From Alphaproteobacteria bacterium (lineage in GTDB: Bacteria > Pseudomonadota > Alphaproteobacteria > UBA8366 > Aestuariispiraceae): DNA of 64,000 bases. The translations under genes and the position numbers were made by a program. The notes beneath the pieces were generated by a model. That model was not told the origin of the DNA. It saw only the letters and a program-made list of their open reading frames with translations, and searched no databases. This document shows, piece by piece, positions 7,240-16,486 of this stretch (positions within the stretch are counted from its first letter, which is position 1; every line of letters begins with the position of its first letter). The stretch is from positions 95,911-159,910 of the forward strand of contig SPJV01000074.1 in NCBI GenBank assembly GCA_006844765.1, written 5' to 3'.

Positions 7240-9330
7240 TTAACCAACAGATGACAAACGGTCACCGCTTGCCGCCAGTTTCCGCAAGAGCGGCGAAATA
7301 TTCCAGTTATTATCAGCGCGCGCATCGTAGAATTCTAATCGCTCGACAATTTTCCCAAGTCCAATGTCATCGGCCATCCAAAGGGGACCGCCGCGCCATT
7401 TCGGAAAGCCGTATCCACTGGTCCAAACCACGTCGATATCCGATGCACGCGCGGCAATCTTTTCATCAAGAATGTGCGCCGCTTCATTGATCAAAGGAAA
7501 CAAAAGACGCTCGAATATTTCTTGTCTGGAAGGGGGAGCAGACCGGGTGAAATTGAAGTCTTTGGCCAACTGAGTGGCCAACGCGTGAACCGCTGGATTC
7601 GGCGACGCGGAGCGTCCTTCGTAAAGATAATAACCTTTGCCTGTCTTCTGGCCGTGAAGGCCTGCTTCGAACATGCGTCGGCACAGTATCCGATAGGCTG
7701 GGTCTGTTGGCCCATCACCGGAGGCCATCCATTCGATGACCGTTCGTGCGCCGACATCGACCCCTGCCATATCGAGCATCCTGTTTGGTCCCATCGCCAT
7801 GCCCCAAAGATCAGGGTCTTGTGCAACGGCATCAATCTCCGCCGGTGTCGCTCCTTCAAGCTGCATGGCTTCATTCTCACGCATATAAACTTCAGCCATA
7901 CGATTGCCGATAAAGCCATAGCAAACACCGCTAACCACAACCGTTTTCTCGATCCGCCGCGCGAATTTCAAAGTTGCCGCCAGCACCTCGGTTGCCGTTG
8001 CATTGCCGCGCACCACCTCAAGCAGTTTCATGATATGAGCGGGCGAAAAGAAATGCGTACCAACAACATCTTCTGGACGGCCGGAGGCGCGCGCGATCTC
8101 ATTCACATCGAGCGTTGAAGTATTGGTGGCAATGATTGCACCTGGCTTACAATATTTGCCCAGTTCAGCTGCAACTCGGCGTTTTAGATCCATGTCTTCA
8201 AATACGGCCTCAATCACGATATCCACATCAGACAGAGCTGCGGGCCCGACACCTTTGTGAAGCATGGTCCGGCATTTTTGGTGTTGGCCTTCGGTGAGAC
8301 GCCCCTTTTTGACGAGCCCATCGAGGGTCGCATTGATTCTTCCAACCCCAGCTTGAAGTAATTCGTCATCTGCCTCGCTAATCGTTACAAGATAGCCAGC
8401 AAGCAACGCGGCCACAGCAATGCCTGCGCCCATCGTTCCGACCCCCAGAACCCCAACGGTTTCAATTTTTCGGACAGAAACGGCGTCAACGCCGGGAACC
8501 CTTGCCGCCCCGCGTTCCGCAAAGAAAAGGTAGCGCTGAGCCTTTGACTGAGCTGAGGTCACGAGCCTATCGAACAGCTGTGCTTCCATATCTATCCCTT
8601 GCTCAAACGGTAAATCCCGCGCAGCAATCAGCGCTCCAGACAATGCTGCAAATGCAGCTTCGCTCGACCGTTTCGCGGCCAACTTTTCAAGGCCGGCCAA
8701 CGCATCAGCTCCATCATCAGAAATGGATTGGGCACTTGTTCTGCGTATGGGATCTGCAGCAAGTTTGGTAAACGCATCAATCGCAGCATCCCTCAATTTT
8801 TCGGGCGAAACCAAGTCATCCACAAGCCCGAAATCAAGAGCATCAACCGCCCCAACCATTGAACCACGCATCATCATCTCTGCTGCCTGACGAAGTCCGA
8901 CAAGTCGTGGCAGACGCTGTGTTCCGTGCGATCCAGGTATCAATCCGAGCTTGATTTCCGGCATTCCAAATCGGCAATCCTGTGTGGAGATGCGGTGATG
9001 GCAAGCCATTGCCAATTCCAACCCGCCCCCCAATACGGTTCCGTGCACTGCGGCAACCACCGGTCGGTCACCATTTTCGATCCGCAATAGGATGTCGTTG
9101 AAAGCTGATGCAGAAAAATCGGGGCTCTCAAAATCAGCGATATCGCCGCCAGCGACAAAGGTACGTCCCGTCGCACAGATGACCAGACCCAGCGTTCCCG
9201 ATGTCTCGTATTCTCGCAACGCGGCATCTAGTCCTTCAACTACCGCACGCGATATCGCGTTGACAGGTGGGTTATCAATTTCCAGCAGGGAAACCTTACC
9301 GACGGTTTTCAAGACGACCGTTTGGCCCAT
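7240..9330 (-). CDS. Bifunctional enoyl-CoA hydratase / 3-hydroxyacyl-CoA dehydrogenase (FadB/FadJ type)
   Basis: Catalyses two steps of beta-oxidation: hydration of enoyl-CoA, then NAD-dependent oxidation of 3-hydroxyacyl-CoA. 696 residues. The crotonase domain (about 1-180) has both catalytic glutamates (E105 in GGGLELAMACH, E125 in FGMPEIKLGL). The dehydrogenase domain begins with VGVLGVGTMGAGIA near 292, carries GTHFFSPAHIMKLLEVV and ends with two C-terminal 3HCDH domains. The start at 9330 is preferred over 9345 because GGAG lies 8-9 bp upstream. It follows the TRAP transporter genes on the same strand with a short gap and is the last gene of the thiolase-to-FadJ unit. The chain-length preference is unknown. 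A solo IS end lies just beyond its stop. Confidence 0.9.
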   Translation of the reverse strand: MGQTVVLKTVGKVSLLEIDNPPVNAISRAVVEGLDAALREYETSGTLGLVICATGRTFVAGGDIADFESPDFSASAFNDILLRIENGDRPVVAAVHGTVLGGGLELAMACHHRISTQDCRFGMPEIKLGLIPGSHGTQRLPRLVGLRQAAEMMMRGSMVGAVDALDFGLVDDLVSPEKLRDAAIDAFTKLAADPIRRTSAQSISDDGADALAGLEKLAAKRSSEAAFAALSGALIAARDLPFEQGIDMEAQLFDRLVTSAQSKAQRYLFFAERGAARVPGVDAVSVRKIETVGVLGVGTMGAGIAVAALLAGYLVTISEADDELLQAGVGRINATLDGLVKKGRLTEGQHQKCRTMLHKGVGPAALSDVDIVIEAVFEDMDLKRRVAAELGKYCKPGAIIATNTSTLDVNEIARASGRPEDVVGTHFFSPAHIMKLLEVVRGNATATEVLAATLKFARRIEKTVVVSGVCYGFIGNRMAEVYMRENEAMQLEGATPAEIDAVAQDPDLWGMAMGPNRMLDMAGVDVGARTVIEWMASGDGPTDPAYRILCRRMFEAGLHGQKTGKGYYLYEGRSASPNPAVHALATQLAKDFNFTRSAPPSRQEIFERLLFPLINEAAHILDEKIAARASDIDVVWTSGYGFPKWRGGPLWMADDIGLGKIVERLEFYDARADNNWNISPLLRKLAASGDRLSSVG

Positions 9331-9349
9331 AATTTTTCTCCGCAAAACT

Positions 9350-10657
9350 CTATTTCAGCAGGGTGGGCAGGATGCTTACAATTTCCGGGAAGATGTAGAG
9401 CAACATGACCAAAATCAGGTCGGCAACTATGAACCACGCGACGCCGCGAAAAATCGCTTCAAGAGACACGCGCTCGCCTACTACACCTTTGACCACAAAC
9501 ACATTCATGCCCACAGGCGGCGTGATCATTCCGATCTCCAAAAGCTTGGTTACAAGTACGCCAAACCACAACGTGCTCCAGCCGATATCGTCAACGACTG
9601 GCAGGAAGATCGGCAACGTCAAAAGCATCGAGCCTATAGGTTCGAGAAACATACCCAAGACCAGGTAGATCAGTACAATACCCAGCATAAGCAGGGCGGG
9701 TTGAGCACCGATTGAAAGGATCGCGTCCGACAAGAAATCACCCGTCCCGGAAAGAACCAAAAAGCGTGTCAGAAGGCTCGCGCCGATTGCGATGATGATA
9801 AGGCTTGCTGTCGTTGTCATAGTCTCGCGGGCGGCTTCCACAAAACGCGTCTTGGTCAGATCGCCCCGCAACAGTGCAATCACACAGGCAAGAAAAGCAC
9901 CGATTGCGCCTGCCTCGGTCGGGGTGAATATTCCCCCAAACAAGCCGCCAAAGATGCCGAGCATCACAACAACGATGGGCCAAGTCTCCTTAAGCGCGAA
10001 AAACCGCATCGCCATCGTCATGGTTTCATCTTTGGCCGGGGCAAGATCGGGGTTGAGCCTAATTCGTACAAAGACCACCATTATGTAAAACAAGGTGGTC
10101 AAAAGCCCGACAGAAATCCCGCCCAAAAATAGATCGGAAATAGATATCCGTGCGATGATCCCGTACAGGATCAAGATAATCGACGGTGGGATCAGCGCAC
10201 CGATTGTGCCGGCAACCGCTACAGTGCCGGTTGCAAGTTCAGGATGATATTTGTGCTTAAGCATCTCTGGTACGGCAATTCGGCCCATGGCTGCCGAACA
10301 GGCAACCGATGACCCTGAAACCGCAGCGAACCCAGCAGACCCAAGGATCGATGCAATGGCTAGTCCGCCCGGCAAGGCCGAAGTCCAAGCCCGGGCCGCT
10401 TTGAACAGACCGGACGTTAGATTGGTTTGGTAACAAATATAGCCAAGAAACAGGAACATCGGGATTGAGCTAAGCACCCAATTTGCCGAGAACTGATAGG
10501 GTATAACCCCGACCGAAGCCCAGGCAACGTTCCAACCGCGAAGCATCCAAAGCCCAACAAAGGACACGCCAATGAGTGCAAAGCCGATATGAAAGCGAAA
10601 AGCGATCAGCAGGAACAATATGCCGACACCACCAAGGCCAATAGCAATATCACTCAT
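9350..10657 (-). CDS. dctM: TRAP transporter large permease (DctM)
   Basis: A 435-residue, roughly 12-helix inner-membrane subunit that carries the solute in a sodium-coupled TRAP system. The N-terminus MSDIAIGLGGVGILFLLIAF and the blocks GSAGFAAVSGSSVACSAAMG, AVAGTIGALIPPSIILILYG, GIFTPTEAGAIGAF and ITPPVGMNVFVVKGV are DctM hallmarks. ATG 10657 overlaps the end of dctQ by 8 bp, supporting this start over one 54 bp upstream. It works with DctQ and DctP just upstream in the same transcript. Confidence 0.95.
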   Translation of the reverse strand: MSDIAIGLGGVGILFLLIAFRFHIGFALIGVSFVGLWMLRGWNVAWASVGVIPYQFSANWVLSSIPMFLFLGYICYQTNLTSGLFKAARAWTSALPGGLAIASILGSAGFAAVSGSSVACSAAMGRIAVPEMLKHKYHPELATGTVAVAGTIGALIPPSIILILYGIIARISISDLFLGGISVGLLTTLFYIMVVFVRIRLNPDLAPAKDETMTMAMRFFALKETWPIVVVMLGIFGGLFGGIFTPTEAGAIGAFLACVIALLRGDLTKTRFVEAARETMTTTASLIIIAIGASLLTRFLVLSGTGDFLSDAILSIGAQPALLMLGIVLIYLVLGMFLEPIGSMLLTLPIFLPVVDDIGWSTLWFGVLVTKLLEIGMITPPVGMNVFVVKGVVGERVSLEAIFRGVAWFIVADLILVMLLYIFPEIVSILPTLLK

Positions 10658-11174
10658 CGAAAGCGTCCTGTGGTGAATTAGAGAGCCCAACGCCAATGGC
10701 GCTGCAGACAAATCTACAAACTGCGACGAGCGCCATCAGGCTGCATCCGATTGGGACCAACCAGTAACTTTGCCAGATCGGGATTAGTGTTGTGCCTTGT
10801 TCGACTACCGCGCCAGTGCCGGTCTTTTGAAGCGCCATTTCAATTGACCGCATCGTCAGGACAACCAGGATTGCTGTAATCAACAGATAGTTCACAGCAA
10901 TAAACGGGCGTTGCAACCATCTGGGAAAACTTGCGAATAGGACGTCTACGGCAACATGTGCATTGCGCCGTTCAGCGACAATCAGGGGAATAAAGGTCAG
11001 CGCCACCATGTAGTAGCTGCTAACAATTGTGATGGTCCCTGGCACAGGTTGTCCGAGTAGATACCTGCCGACAACATCGGCCGTTACGTTCAGCATCATC
11101 AACAAAACGCAAAAGACACCCGCAAAGGCTGCAAGCTTCTCGACCAATGACAGCGTCTTTTCAATCCAGTTCAT
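10650..11174 (-). CDS. dctQ: TRAP transporter small permease (DctQ)
   Basis: 174 residues with four predicted membrane segments (about 13-33, 46-66, 86-106 and 131-152). The TADVVGRYLLGQPVPGT motif typical of DctQ follows the first helix. It pairs with DctM, to which it is translationally coupled by an 8-bp overlap. GAGG lies 6-9 bp before the ATG. Part of the dctP-dctQ-dctM-fadJ run. Confidence 0.92.
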   Translation of the reverse strand: MNWIEKTLSLVEKLAAFAGVFCVLLMMLNVTADVVGRYLLGQPVPGTITIVSSYYMVALTFIPLIVAERRNAHVAVDVLFASFPRWLQRPFIAVNYLLITAILVVLTMRSIEMALQKTGTGAVVEQGTTLIPIWQSYWLVPIGCSLMALVAVCRFVCSAIGVGLSNSPQDAFDE

Positions 11175-11243
11175 TGAAGCCTCGCCACATTATTGACGGG
11201 ATCGGTACGCGCAGAAAACCGTATCTGCGCGTACCGTTTTTCA

Positions 11244-12374
11244 TCAGTTCCCGTAGGTCGTTGCGTCAATCTTTGAATAGATCTCAGAGTAGAAAACAGC
11301 TGAGAGTTCTTCTTCACTTTTAACACCTTCAACCAGCTTGATCCAACGTGGCACCAATTCCTGCATCTTGGAAATCAACGCGTCCGCGTTCTCAAGCTTG
11401 AAGCGTTCCTTGTAGCTTTGGCTCAACGCTTTGAAGTCCTCTGCAAGAAATGCCTGAGTGTTGGCCACGATATCAGCAGGCGTTGTCGTTACATCAATTT
11501 TACGAGACTTCGCCTCTTCAATGGCTGCCAAACCAACAGAATGGTAATCCCAGGTAAGGCCTGAGATAAGTTCAGCACTGGCGGCAAACATTGCGCGCTT
11601 CTTGTCTTCGCTCAAAGCCACCCAACGGTCACGATTGATGGTCGAAGGGAATGGGAACATCCCGCTGGGGGCGCCGACATAAATGTGTTTCACCACATCA
11701 ACCAAGCTGAAGTTTACAAGGTCAGGGGGGTTGCCAACAACGCAATCCAAGACGCCTTGTTCCAGTGCTTCAAAGGTTTCATTGATTGACAATGATACCG
11801 GGACACCGCCCATTGCTTCTGTCCAGCGCGCCCAAAACGCACCAGCAGTTCGCATTCGCTTGCCCTTCAAATCTGCTGCCGAGTTAATTGGCGCTGTACA
11901 GCTCACCAGGTAAGGCGGCGTTACAGCTGATCCAACGAGCAATTGATTTTGAGACTTGATTTCTTCCAAGCATTCCGGGCAGCCCAGCATTACCAACTCG
12001 GTCATCGCCCCAGCAAATGCAGGCGATGGCAGGTCTGTTTCATTCCCCTTCACTGCCATTACCGCAGAAATTTCGCCAATCAGATTCAGATTGGGGTATT
12101 CTGAAGCGAAATAGGGGGGCAGTACTGTCGCCATATCCGCAACACCATCGCGAACCCCTTCGTTAGCCTCTTTAAAGTTCAGCAGGCTCAGCGGGTAGAC
12201 CTTAACCTCAAGGTCGCCATTCGATTTTTCTTTTACTGCCTTTGCAAATTTTTCGAAGACCGGGGTGACACTCGCGCCAGGGGGCCAGCCACTGGCATAC
12301 GAAAGCGTCTCTGCCATGCTGGATGTCGCGCAACACATCAGTGCAGCTGACATAAGTAATGCTAATTTCTTCAT
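11244..12374 (-). CDS. dctP: TRAP transporter periplasmic solute-binding protein (DctP)
   Basis: A 376-residue secreted receptor. It has a clear signal peptide, MKKLALLMSAALMCCATSSMA, cleaved before ETLSYASGWPP. The hinge-region ADLKGKRMRTAGAFWARWTEAMG and the arginine-containing ligand-binding segment are DctP-like, and EALEQGVLDCVVGNP is conserved. The start is fixed by AAGGAGG at good spacing before ATG 12374. Its ligand is probably an organic acid that is then CoA-activated by the neighbouring ligase and degraded by the thiolase and FadJ-type enzyme. Two CPEC/CT cysteine sites are present and might form a disulfide. Confidence 0.93.
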   Translation of the reverse strand: MKKLALLMSAALMCCATSSMAETLSYASGWPPGASVTPVFEKFAKAVKEKSNGDLEVKVYPLSLLNFKEANEGVRDGVADMATVLPPYFASEYPNLNLIGEISAVMAVKGNETDLPSPAFAGAMTELVMLGCPECLEEIKSQNQLLVGSAVTPPYLVSCTAPINSAADLKGKRMRTAGAFWARWTEAMGGVPVSLSINETFEALEQGVLDCVVGNPPDLVNFSLVDVVKHIYVGAPSGMFPFPSTINRDRWVALSEDKKRAMFAASAELISGLTWDYHSVGLAAIEEAKSRKIDVTTTPADIVANTQAFLAEDFKALSQSYKERFKLENADALISKMQELVPRWIKLVEGVKSEEELSAVFYSEIYSKIDATTYGN

Positions 12375-12497
12375 TGTATTTCCTCCTTTTGGAATTTTCG
12401 CCATTTACATGACGCTCGAATTGTTTACCCCGCATGCACTGGATTAATGCGCCTCCTCCGCCTCACCTGATCACAGCTATTGGGTCACGCTTTGTCG

Positions 12498-14135
12498 TTA
12501 TGACGTCTCCCGTAATTCGGAACGTTGGATTTTTCCGGAAACTGTTTTTGGCAAGTCTGGCACTATCTCGACATGCCTTGGAATCTTGTAACCGGTCAGG
12601 TTTTCGCGGCAGTATTCAATGATTTCCTGAGGTGTGGCGGCGGCGCTGTCCTTGAGTGAAATACAGGCTTTCACCGTTTCTCCGCGATAATCGTCTGCTA
12701 TGCCGACAACCGCTGCTTCCCGAACAGCGGGATGGGTGTAAAGAACGTCTTCAACTTCGCGCGGCCAGACTTTGAAACCACTGGCGATGATCACATCCTT
12801 TTTGCGATCGACTAGATAGACCCAACCAGTCTTGTCGATGAAGCCGACATCGCCGGTGCACATCCAACCGTCCTTCAGCGCGGCTGTGGTTTCTTCCGGA
12901 TTGCGCCAATACCCTCGCATAACTTGCGGTCCGCGAATTAGAACCTCGCCCGCTTCACCGGTCGGTTGAACCCGGCCTTCAGGGTCTACGATGATCAGTT
13001 CGGTCGACGGGATGGGGATGCCGATGGACATATGTCCGTCCATAACCGGCGCATCGAGACCGAAGGGCGTAAAAACAGCCGGGCCGGCCAACTCCGTCAT
13101 CCCGTAAACAGGATGAATTCGAAAACCCAAATTCTCTACCAGGGCATCATTCAATACTGGCGGAATGGGCGCCCCCCCAGAATAAACTTCTTTAAAACTT
13201 GCCATATCACTGGCGCTAACGCCGGGCACCATGGACAATGCGTTGATCGCCGTGATCGCGCCAACTGTGTGGGTCGGTTGCCATTTGCGGATCATCTCTA
13301 CAGCCAGCTCTGGTGAGAAGCGGTAATTGATGATGTTGCTGCATCCACCAACAATCGTGGCGCATAGATGTGATACGAAACCGGTAATATGAAAGAAGGG
13401 AGCCATCGCGAACATCCGGCTTTCCGGACGAAGATCGAACCATTCCTTCGCGGCCTGCCCATTAAAGGCCAAGGACGCTTGTGTAATCATCGCGCCTTTC
13501 GGGAATCCCGTCGTTCCCGAGGTGTAAAGGATCAGCCCCAGATCATCGGAGCTAGCGGTGTATGGCCGTGGCGTTTTATCTCGGCTGGTAGAAAGGATGG
13601 CATATAAGCTGTTTGGCCGATCGGGCTCGCTCTGCATGCCATCAACATTGCTTACGCAGATCACAACAGGGAGCGCTTGCATGCCATTTTCGGCCATGGC
13701 TTGGCTTAGTTCCGGCTCAGCGACAGTTTCACATAGGATTGCCGCGGGCACTGAATCCGCCAGCAAACGCGCAAGTTCTTTACCCCGGTACATTGGGTTG
13801 ATCGGTACAGGGACAGCCCCAATCTTCCAGGCTGCCAACATCATCATTGGAAAGGCGGGCATATTCTGGCACAGGATCAAGACCCGATCCGTTGCCTGAA
13901 CGCCTTGTTCTTGCAACCAGAACGCCAATGCGTCGCTATCGTTATCAAGTGCCTGATAAGAAATCGTCTCATCAAAGTAATGCAATGCTGCATCGGCACC
14001 ATTGCGCTCAACAGCAACGCGAAAAGCGCTCAACATGTCCGGATAATCAGGAACCAATTCAGCAGCTGCTTGATTGCGGTACAGCGCCGCCCAAGCCGGG
14101 GTATCCACTAAACTTCTTGTCGAAGTCTGCATCAT
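12498..14135 (-). CDS. Class I adenylate-forming acyl-CoA ligase
   Basis: A 545-residue ATP-dependent acid-CoA ligase. The phosphate-binding loop is LILYTSGTTGFPKGA; further motifs are VYGMTELAGP, GWMCTGDVGFID, the hinge DRKKDVIIASGFKVWPREVEDVL and the C-terminal lysine motif PKTVSGKIQRSEL. Its closest class is medium/long-chain fatty-acyl or aryl-acid CoA ligase; the substrate cannot be told from sequence. It lies 12 bp downstream of the thiolase gene on the minus strand and upstream of dctP, so it likely activates the acid imported by the TRAP system. Confidence 0.9.
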   Translation of the reverse strand: MMQTSTRSLVDTPAWAALYRNQAAAELVPDYPDMLSAFRVAVERNGADAALHYFDETISYQALDNDSDALAFWLQEQGVQATDRVLILCQNMPAFPMMMLAAWKIGAVPVPINPMYRGKELARLLADSVPAAILCETVAEPELSQAMAENGMQALPVVICVSNVDGMQSEPDRPNSLYAILSTSRDKTPRPYTASSDDLGLILYTSGTTGFPKGAMITQASLAFNGQAAKEWFDLRPESRMFAMAPFFHITGFVSHLCATIVGGCSNIINYRFSPELAVEMIRKWQPTHTVGAITAINALSMVPGVSASDMASFKEVYSGGAPIPPVLNDALVENLGFRIHPVYGMTELAGPAVFTPFGLDAPVMDGHMSIGIPIPSTELIIVDPEGRVQPTGEAGEVLIRGPQVMRGYWRNPEETTAALKDGWMCTGDVGFIDKTGWVYLVDRKKDVIIASGFKVWPREVEDVLYTHPAVREAAVVGIADDYRGETVKACISLKDSAAATPQEIIEYCRENLTGYKIPRHVEIVPDLPKTVSGKIQRSELRETS

Positions 14136-14147
14136 CTCGCCCGCCCG

Positions 14148-15350
14148 CTAGTAAATTTCGAACAGGCCAGCGGCACCCATACCACCGCCAATGCACATTG
14201 TGATGACGCCATACCGCGCGCCCCGGCGCTTACCTTCGATCAGTGTGTGGCCGATCATTCGTGCACCGCTCATACCGTAGGGATGGCCAAGCGCAATGGC
14301 ACCGCCGGAAACGTTCAATCGCTCACTGGGCAGGCCGAGGCGATCTCGACAATAAACTGCCTGACTGGCAAAGGCCTCGTTCAACTCCCAAATTCCGATG
14401 TCATCAATAGTGAGATCGTTGAACTGAAGGAGTTTTGGGATAGCAAAGACCGGACCGATGCCCATTTCATCTGGCGCACAACCCGCAACCGCCATACCGC
14501 GATAAGCGCCCATGGGTTTCAACCCGCGGCGTTCAGCTTCCTTGGCTTCCATCAATACCAACGCCGCAGCGCCATCCGAAAGTTGCGAGGAATTACCCGC
14601 CGTCACGCTTGCGCCTTGGGATAGGATTTGGCCTGCCTTCAAAGCAGGAGATAACCCGGCCAACGCCTCAGGCGTCGTACCGGGTCGCGGTCCTTCGTCC
14701 TGTGAGATCTCCACATCTTCGAGATAGGGAGTACTGCCATCCTTGGGCATTACCAGTTTTTGGGTGGAGAACGGAACAATCTCAGCATCGAAACGTCCGT
14801 CATTTATAGCCTGTGCAGTGCGCTCTTGAGACGTAAGAGCAAAGGCATCTTGTGCATCTCGTGTGACACCATACCGACCTGCGACAAGCTCAGCAGTTTC
14901 GAGCATCGACATATAAATTTCAGGCTTGTGCGTAACCAGCCATGGGTCTTGCGCGTGGTATCGGTTGGCATGTTCGTTTTGCACCAGCGATATGGATTCA
15001 ACGCCGCCGCCAACAACAACATTTTGTCCATCGCAGATTATTTGCTTGGCCCCCGTTGCAACGGCCATCAGGCCTGAAGAGCATTGGCGGTCCACGGTCA
15101 TTCCAGGAACAGTATCGGGCAAACCGGCCCGCAGAAGACATTGGCGAGCAACATTGTATCCCGACGAGCCCTCAGGGACTGCGCAGCCCATGACCACATC
15201 ATCTATTTCATCGGTAGCGATGCCTGCGCGTTGAACCGCGTGGGAAATTGCGTGGCCACCAAGAGCCTGCGTCTGTGTGGCATTGAACGCCCCGCGATAG
15301 GCTTTGCCAATCGGTGTTCGTGCATAAGACACGATGACTGCATCACGCAT
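14148..15350 (-). CDS. Thiolase (acetyl-CoA acyltransferase)
   Basis: A 400-residue thiolase that cleaves 3-ketoacyl-CoA with CoA to give acetyl-CoA. The nucleophile C90 lies in MTVDRQCSSG; NEAF, H356 in GGAIALGHPYGMSGAR and C386 in ITMCIGGGMG complete the active site. The N-terminus MRDAVIVSYARTPIGKAYRG is standard. It is the first gene of the minus-strand unit thiolase-ligase-dctPQM-fadJ and is divergent from a GntR-family regulator, with likely operators between them at 15405-15428. Confidence 0.93.
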   Translation of the reverse strand: MRDAVIVSYARTPIGKAYRGAFNATQTQALGGHAISHAVQRAGIATDEIDDVVMGCAVPEGSSGYNVARQCLLRAGLPDTVPGMTVDRQCSSGLMAVATGAKQIICDGQNVVVGGGVESISLVQNEHANRYHAQDPWLVTHKPEIYMSMLETAELVAGRYGVTRDAQDAFALTSQERTAQAINDGRFDAEIVPFSTQKLVMPKDGSTPYLEDVEISQDEGPRPGTTPEALAGLSPALKAGQILSQGASVTAGNSSQLSDGAAALVLMEAKEAERRGLKPMGAYRGMAVAGCAPDEMGIGPVFAIPKLLQFNDLTIDDIGIWELNEAFASQAVYCRDRLGLPSERLNVSGGAIALGHPYGMSGARMIGHTLIEGKRRGARYGVITMCIGGGMGAAGLFEIY

Positions 15351-15404
15351 TTTCTTTCCCCCACCAGCGCCACAACTTTTTTATTGATAATCAACGCTTT
15401 CATA

Positions 15405-15428
15405 TTGTCCTACATTATTGTACTACAA
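15405..15428. promoter_or_regulatory. Likely GntR operator between thiolase and regulator
   Basis: Two direct copies of TTGT-CTACA with a 13-bp period (TTGTCCTACA at 15405 and TTGTACTACA at 15418). The second is also a perfect palindrome, TTGTA-C-TACAA. It lies about 55 bp upstream of the thiolase start, between divergent genes, which is the usual place for an FCD-GntR operator. Confidence 0.5.
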
Positions 15429-15580
15429 AAATCAAGCCTGTTTCAACTTTCTGCCCACGCTGCCAAACTTTGGGGGGCTAAACGGGAAGAATCATCAGGT
15501 AGTATTCGGTGCCCTTGTCTATTGGGAATTTGGAAGTATCGAGCGGCCGGATAATACTGTCGCCAAGTTGGAGAGTGAGA

Positions 15581-16258
15581 TTGACTGCACGAACTAATAG
15601 CCCGCGAGAAAGTATCTTTCGCGATTTGATCGTTGGACTTTATGAGGGAAGATACGCCCCCGGCCAGCGCCTGACGGAAGCACAACTTGCATCAACGTAT
15701 AATGCGAGCCGTGGTCCTGTGCGGGAGGCATTAAACCGGCTGGAAGCAGCTGGCGTTGTGGACCTGACCTTGCAGCGCGGGGCATGTATCCGCAAGTTGA
15801 GTTTGAAGGAAAGCCTGGATTCCCTCATCATCGCAGAAGGTTTGGTCAGCATTGCGGCCCGTTTTGCGGCTCAGAATGTTGAGAAGGATGGCGCACGCGA
15901 GCGAATGACGGCAGCGTTGGATGACGTTGTTGGTCGCGATCCATCAGATGCACCAAATGATCCCAATCTCGCGAGAGCACGGGACTCATTCTACGGAACA
16001 CTCACCGCATTGTCGGAGAATTCGCAATTGGGCCGGGCCATGCCTTCGGTCCAAATTCATCTGTTGCGGGTGCAATTTGCCAAAATAATCCGAGAGGCCG
16101 ATCTTTGGCGGCATGAGGATTATCGCAAAATTGCGGAGGCCGTAATTTCTGGTGATGGGGATGCAGCGGAAGCAGCCGTGCACGCACATTTTTCCAGAGT
16201 GATCAAATTGTTCACCGATCAATTGGCGGAACAAGGGGCTGACGGTGTTGTCGCATAA
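15581..16258 (+). CDS. GntR-family (FCD) transcriptional regulator
   Basis: About 225 residues. The winged helix spans PRESIFRDLIVGLYEGRYAP through LASTYNASRGPVREALNRLEAAGVV, followed by an all-helical FCD ligand-binding domain. The FCD metal/ligand histidines seem reduced: the C-terminal HAHFSRVIK is present, but the usual DxxFH motif reads DSFYGTL. TTG at 15581 is chosen because GGAG lies 7 bp upstream; in-frame alternatives are GTG at 15575 and GTG at 15509. Divergent from the thiolase-ligase-TRAP operon, which it probably represses until an acyl-CoA or acid intermediate appears. Confidence 0.85.
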   Translation: MTARTNSPRESIFRDLIVGLYEGRYAPGQRLTEAQLASTYNASRGPVREALNRLEAAGVVDLTLQRGACIRKLSLKESLDSLIIAEGLVSIAARFAAQNVEKDGARERMTAALDDVVGRDPSDAPNDPNLARARDSFYGTLTALSENSQLGRAMPSVQIHLLRVQFAKIIREADLWRHEDYRKIAEAVISGDGDAAEAAVHAHFSRVIKLFTDQLAEQGADGVVA

Positions 16259-16451
16259 ATAGGCAACAAGCGCTAATTTCCGATCCCAAATTCTCAGGAC
16301 GCAGTGCTCGCTGTTTTTTATCGAATGACTGCGTCCACGTAATCTCGTTTGGAAATGGCCCATTCGATTTGATGTCGTTGCAGAGATTTTGTGATGCGCG
16401 TGGGGCTCTCAAGTCAGTCACACCGTTGACAGTGCAAAGTTTTGGATTTAT

Positions 16452-16465
16452 TTACTCGTGAGTAA
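16452..16465. promoter_or_regulatory. Palindromic operator upstream of nitronate monooxygenase
   Basis: TTACTC-GT-GAGTAA, a 6-bp inverted repeat 21 bp before the ATG at 16487. The TetR gene two positions downstream is a plausible ligand-sensing repressor for it. The position overlaps where RNA polymerase or the early transcript would lie. Confidence 0.5.
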
Positions 16466-16486
16466 CTTTTTTACCAGAGAGAATAA

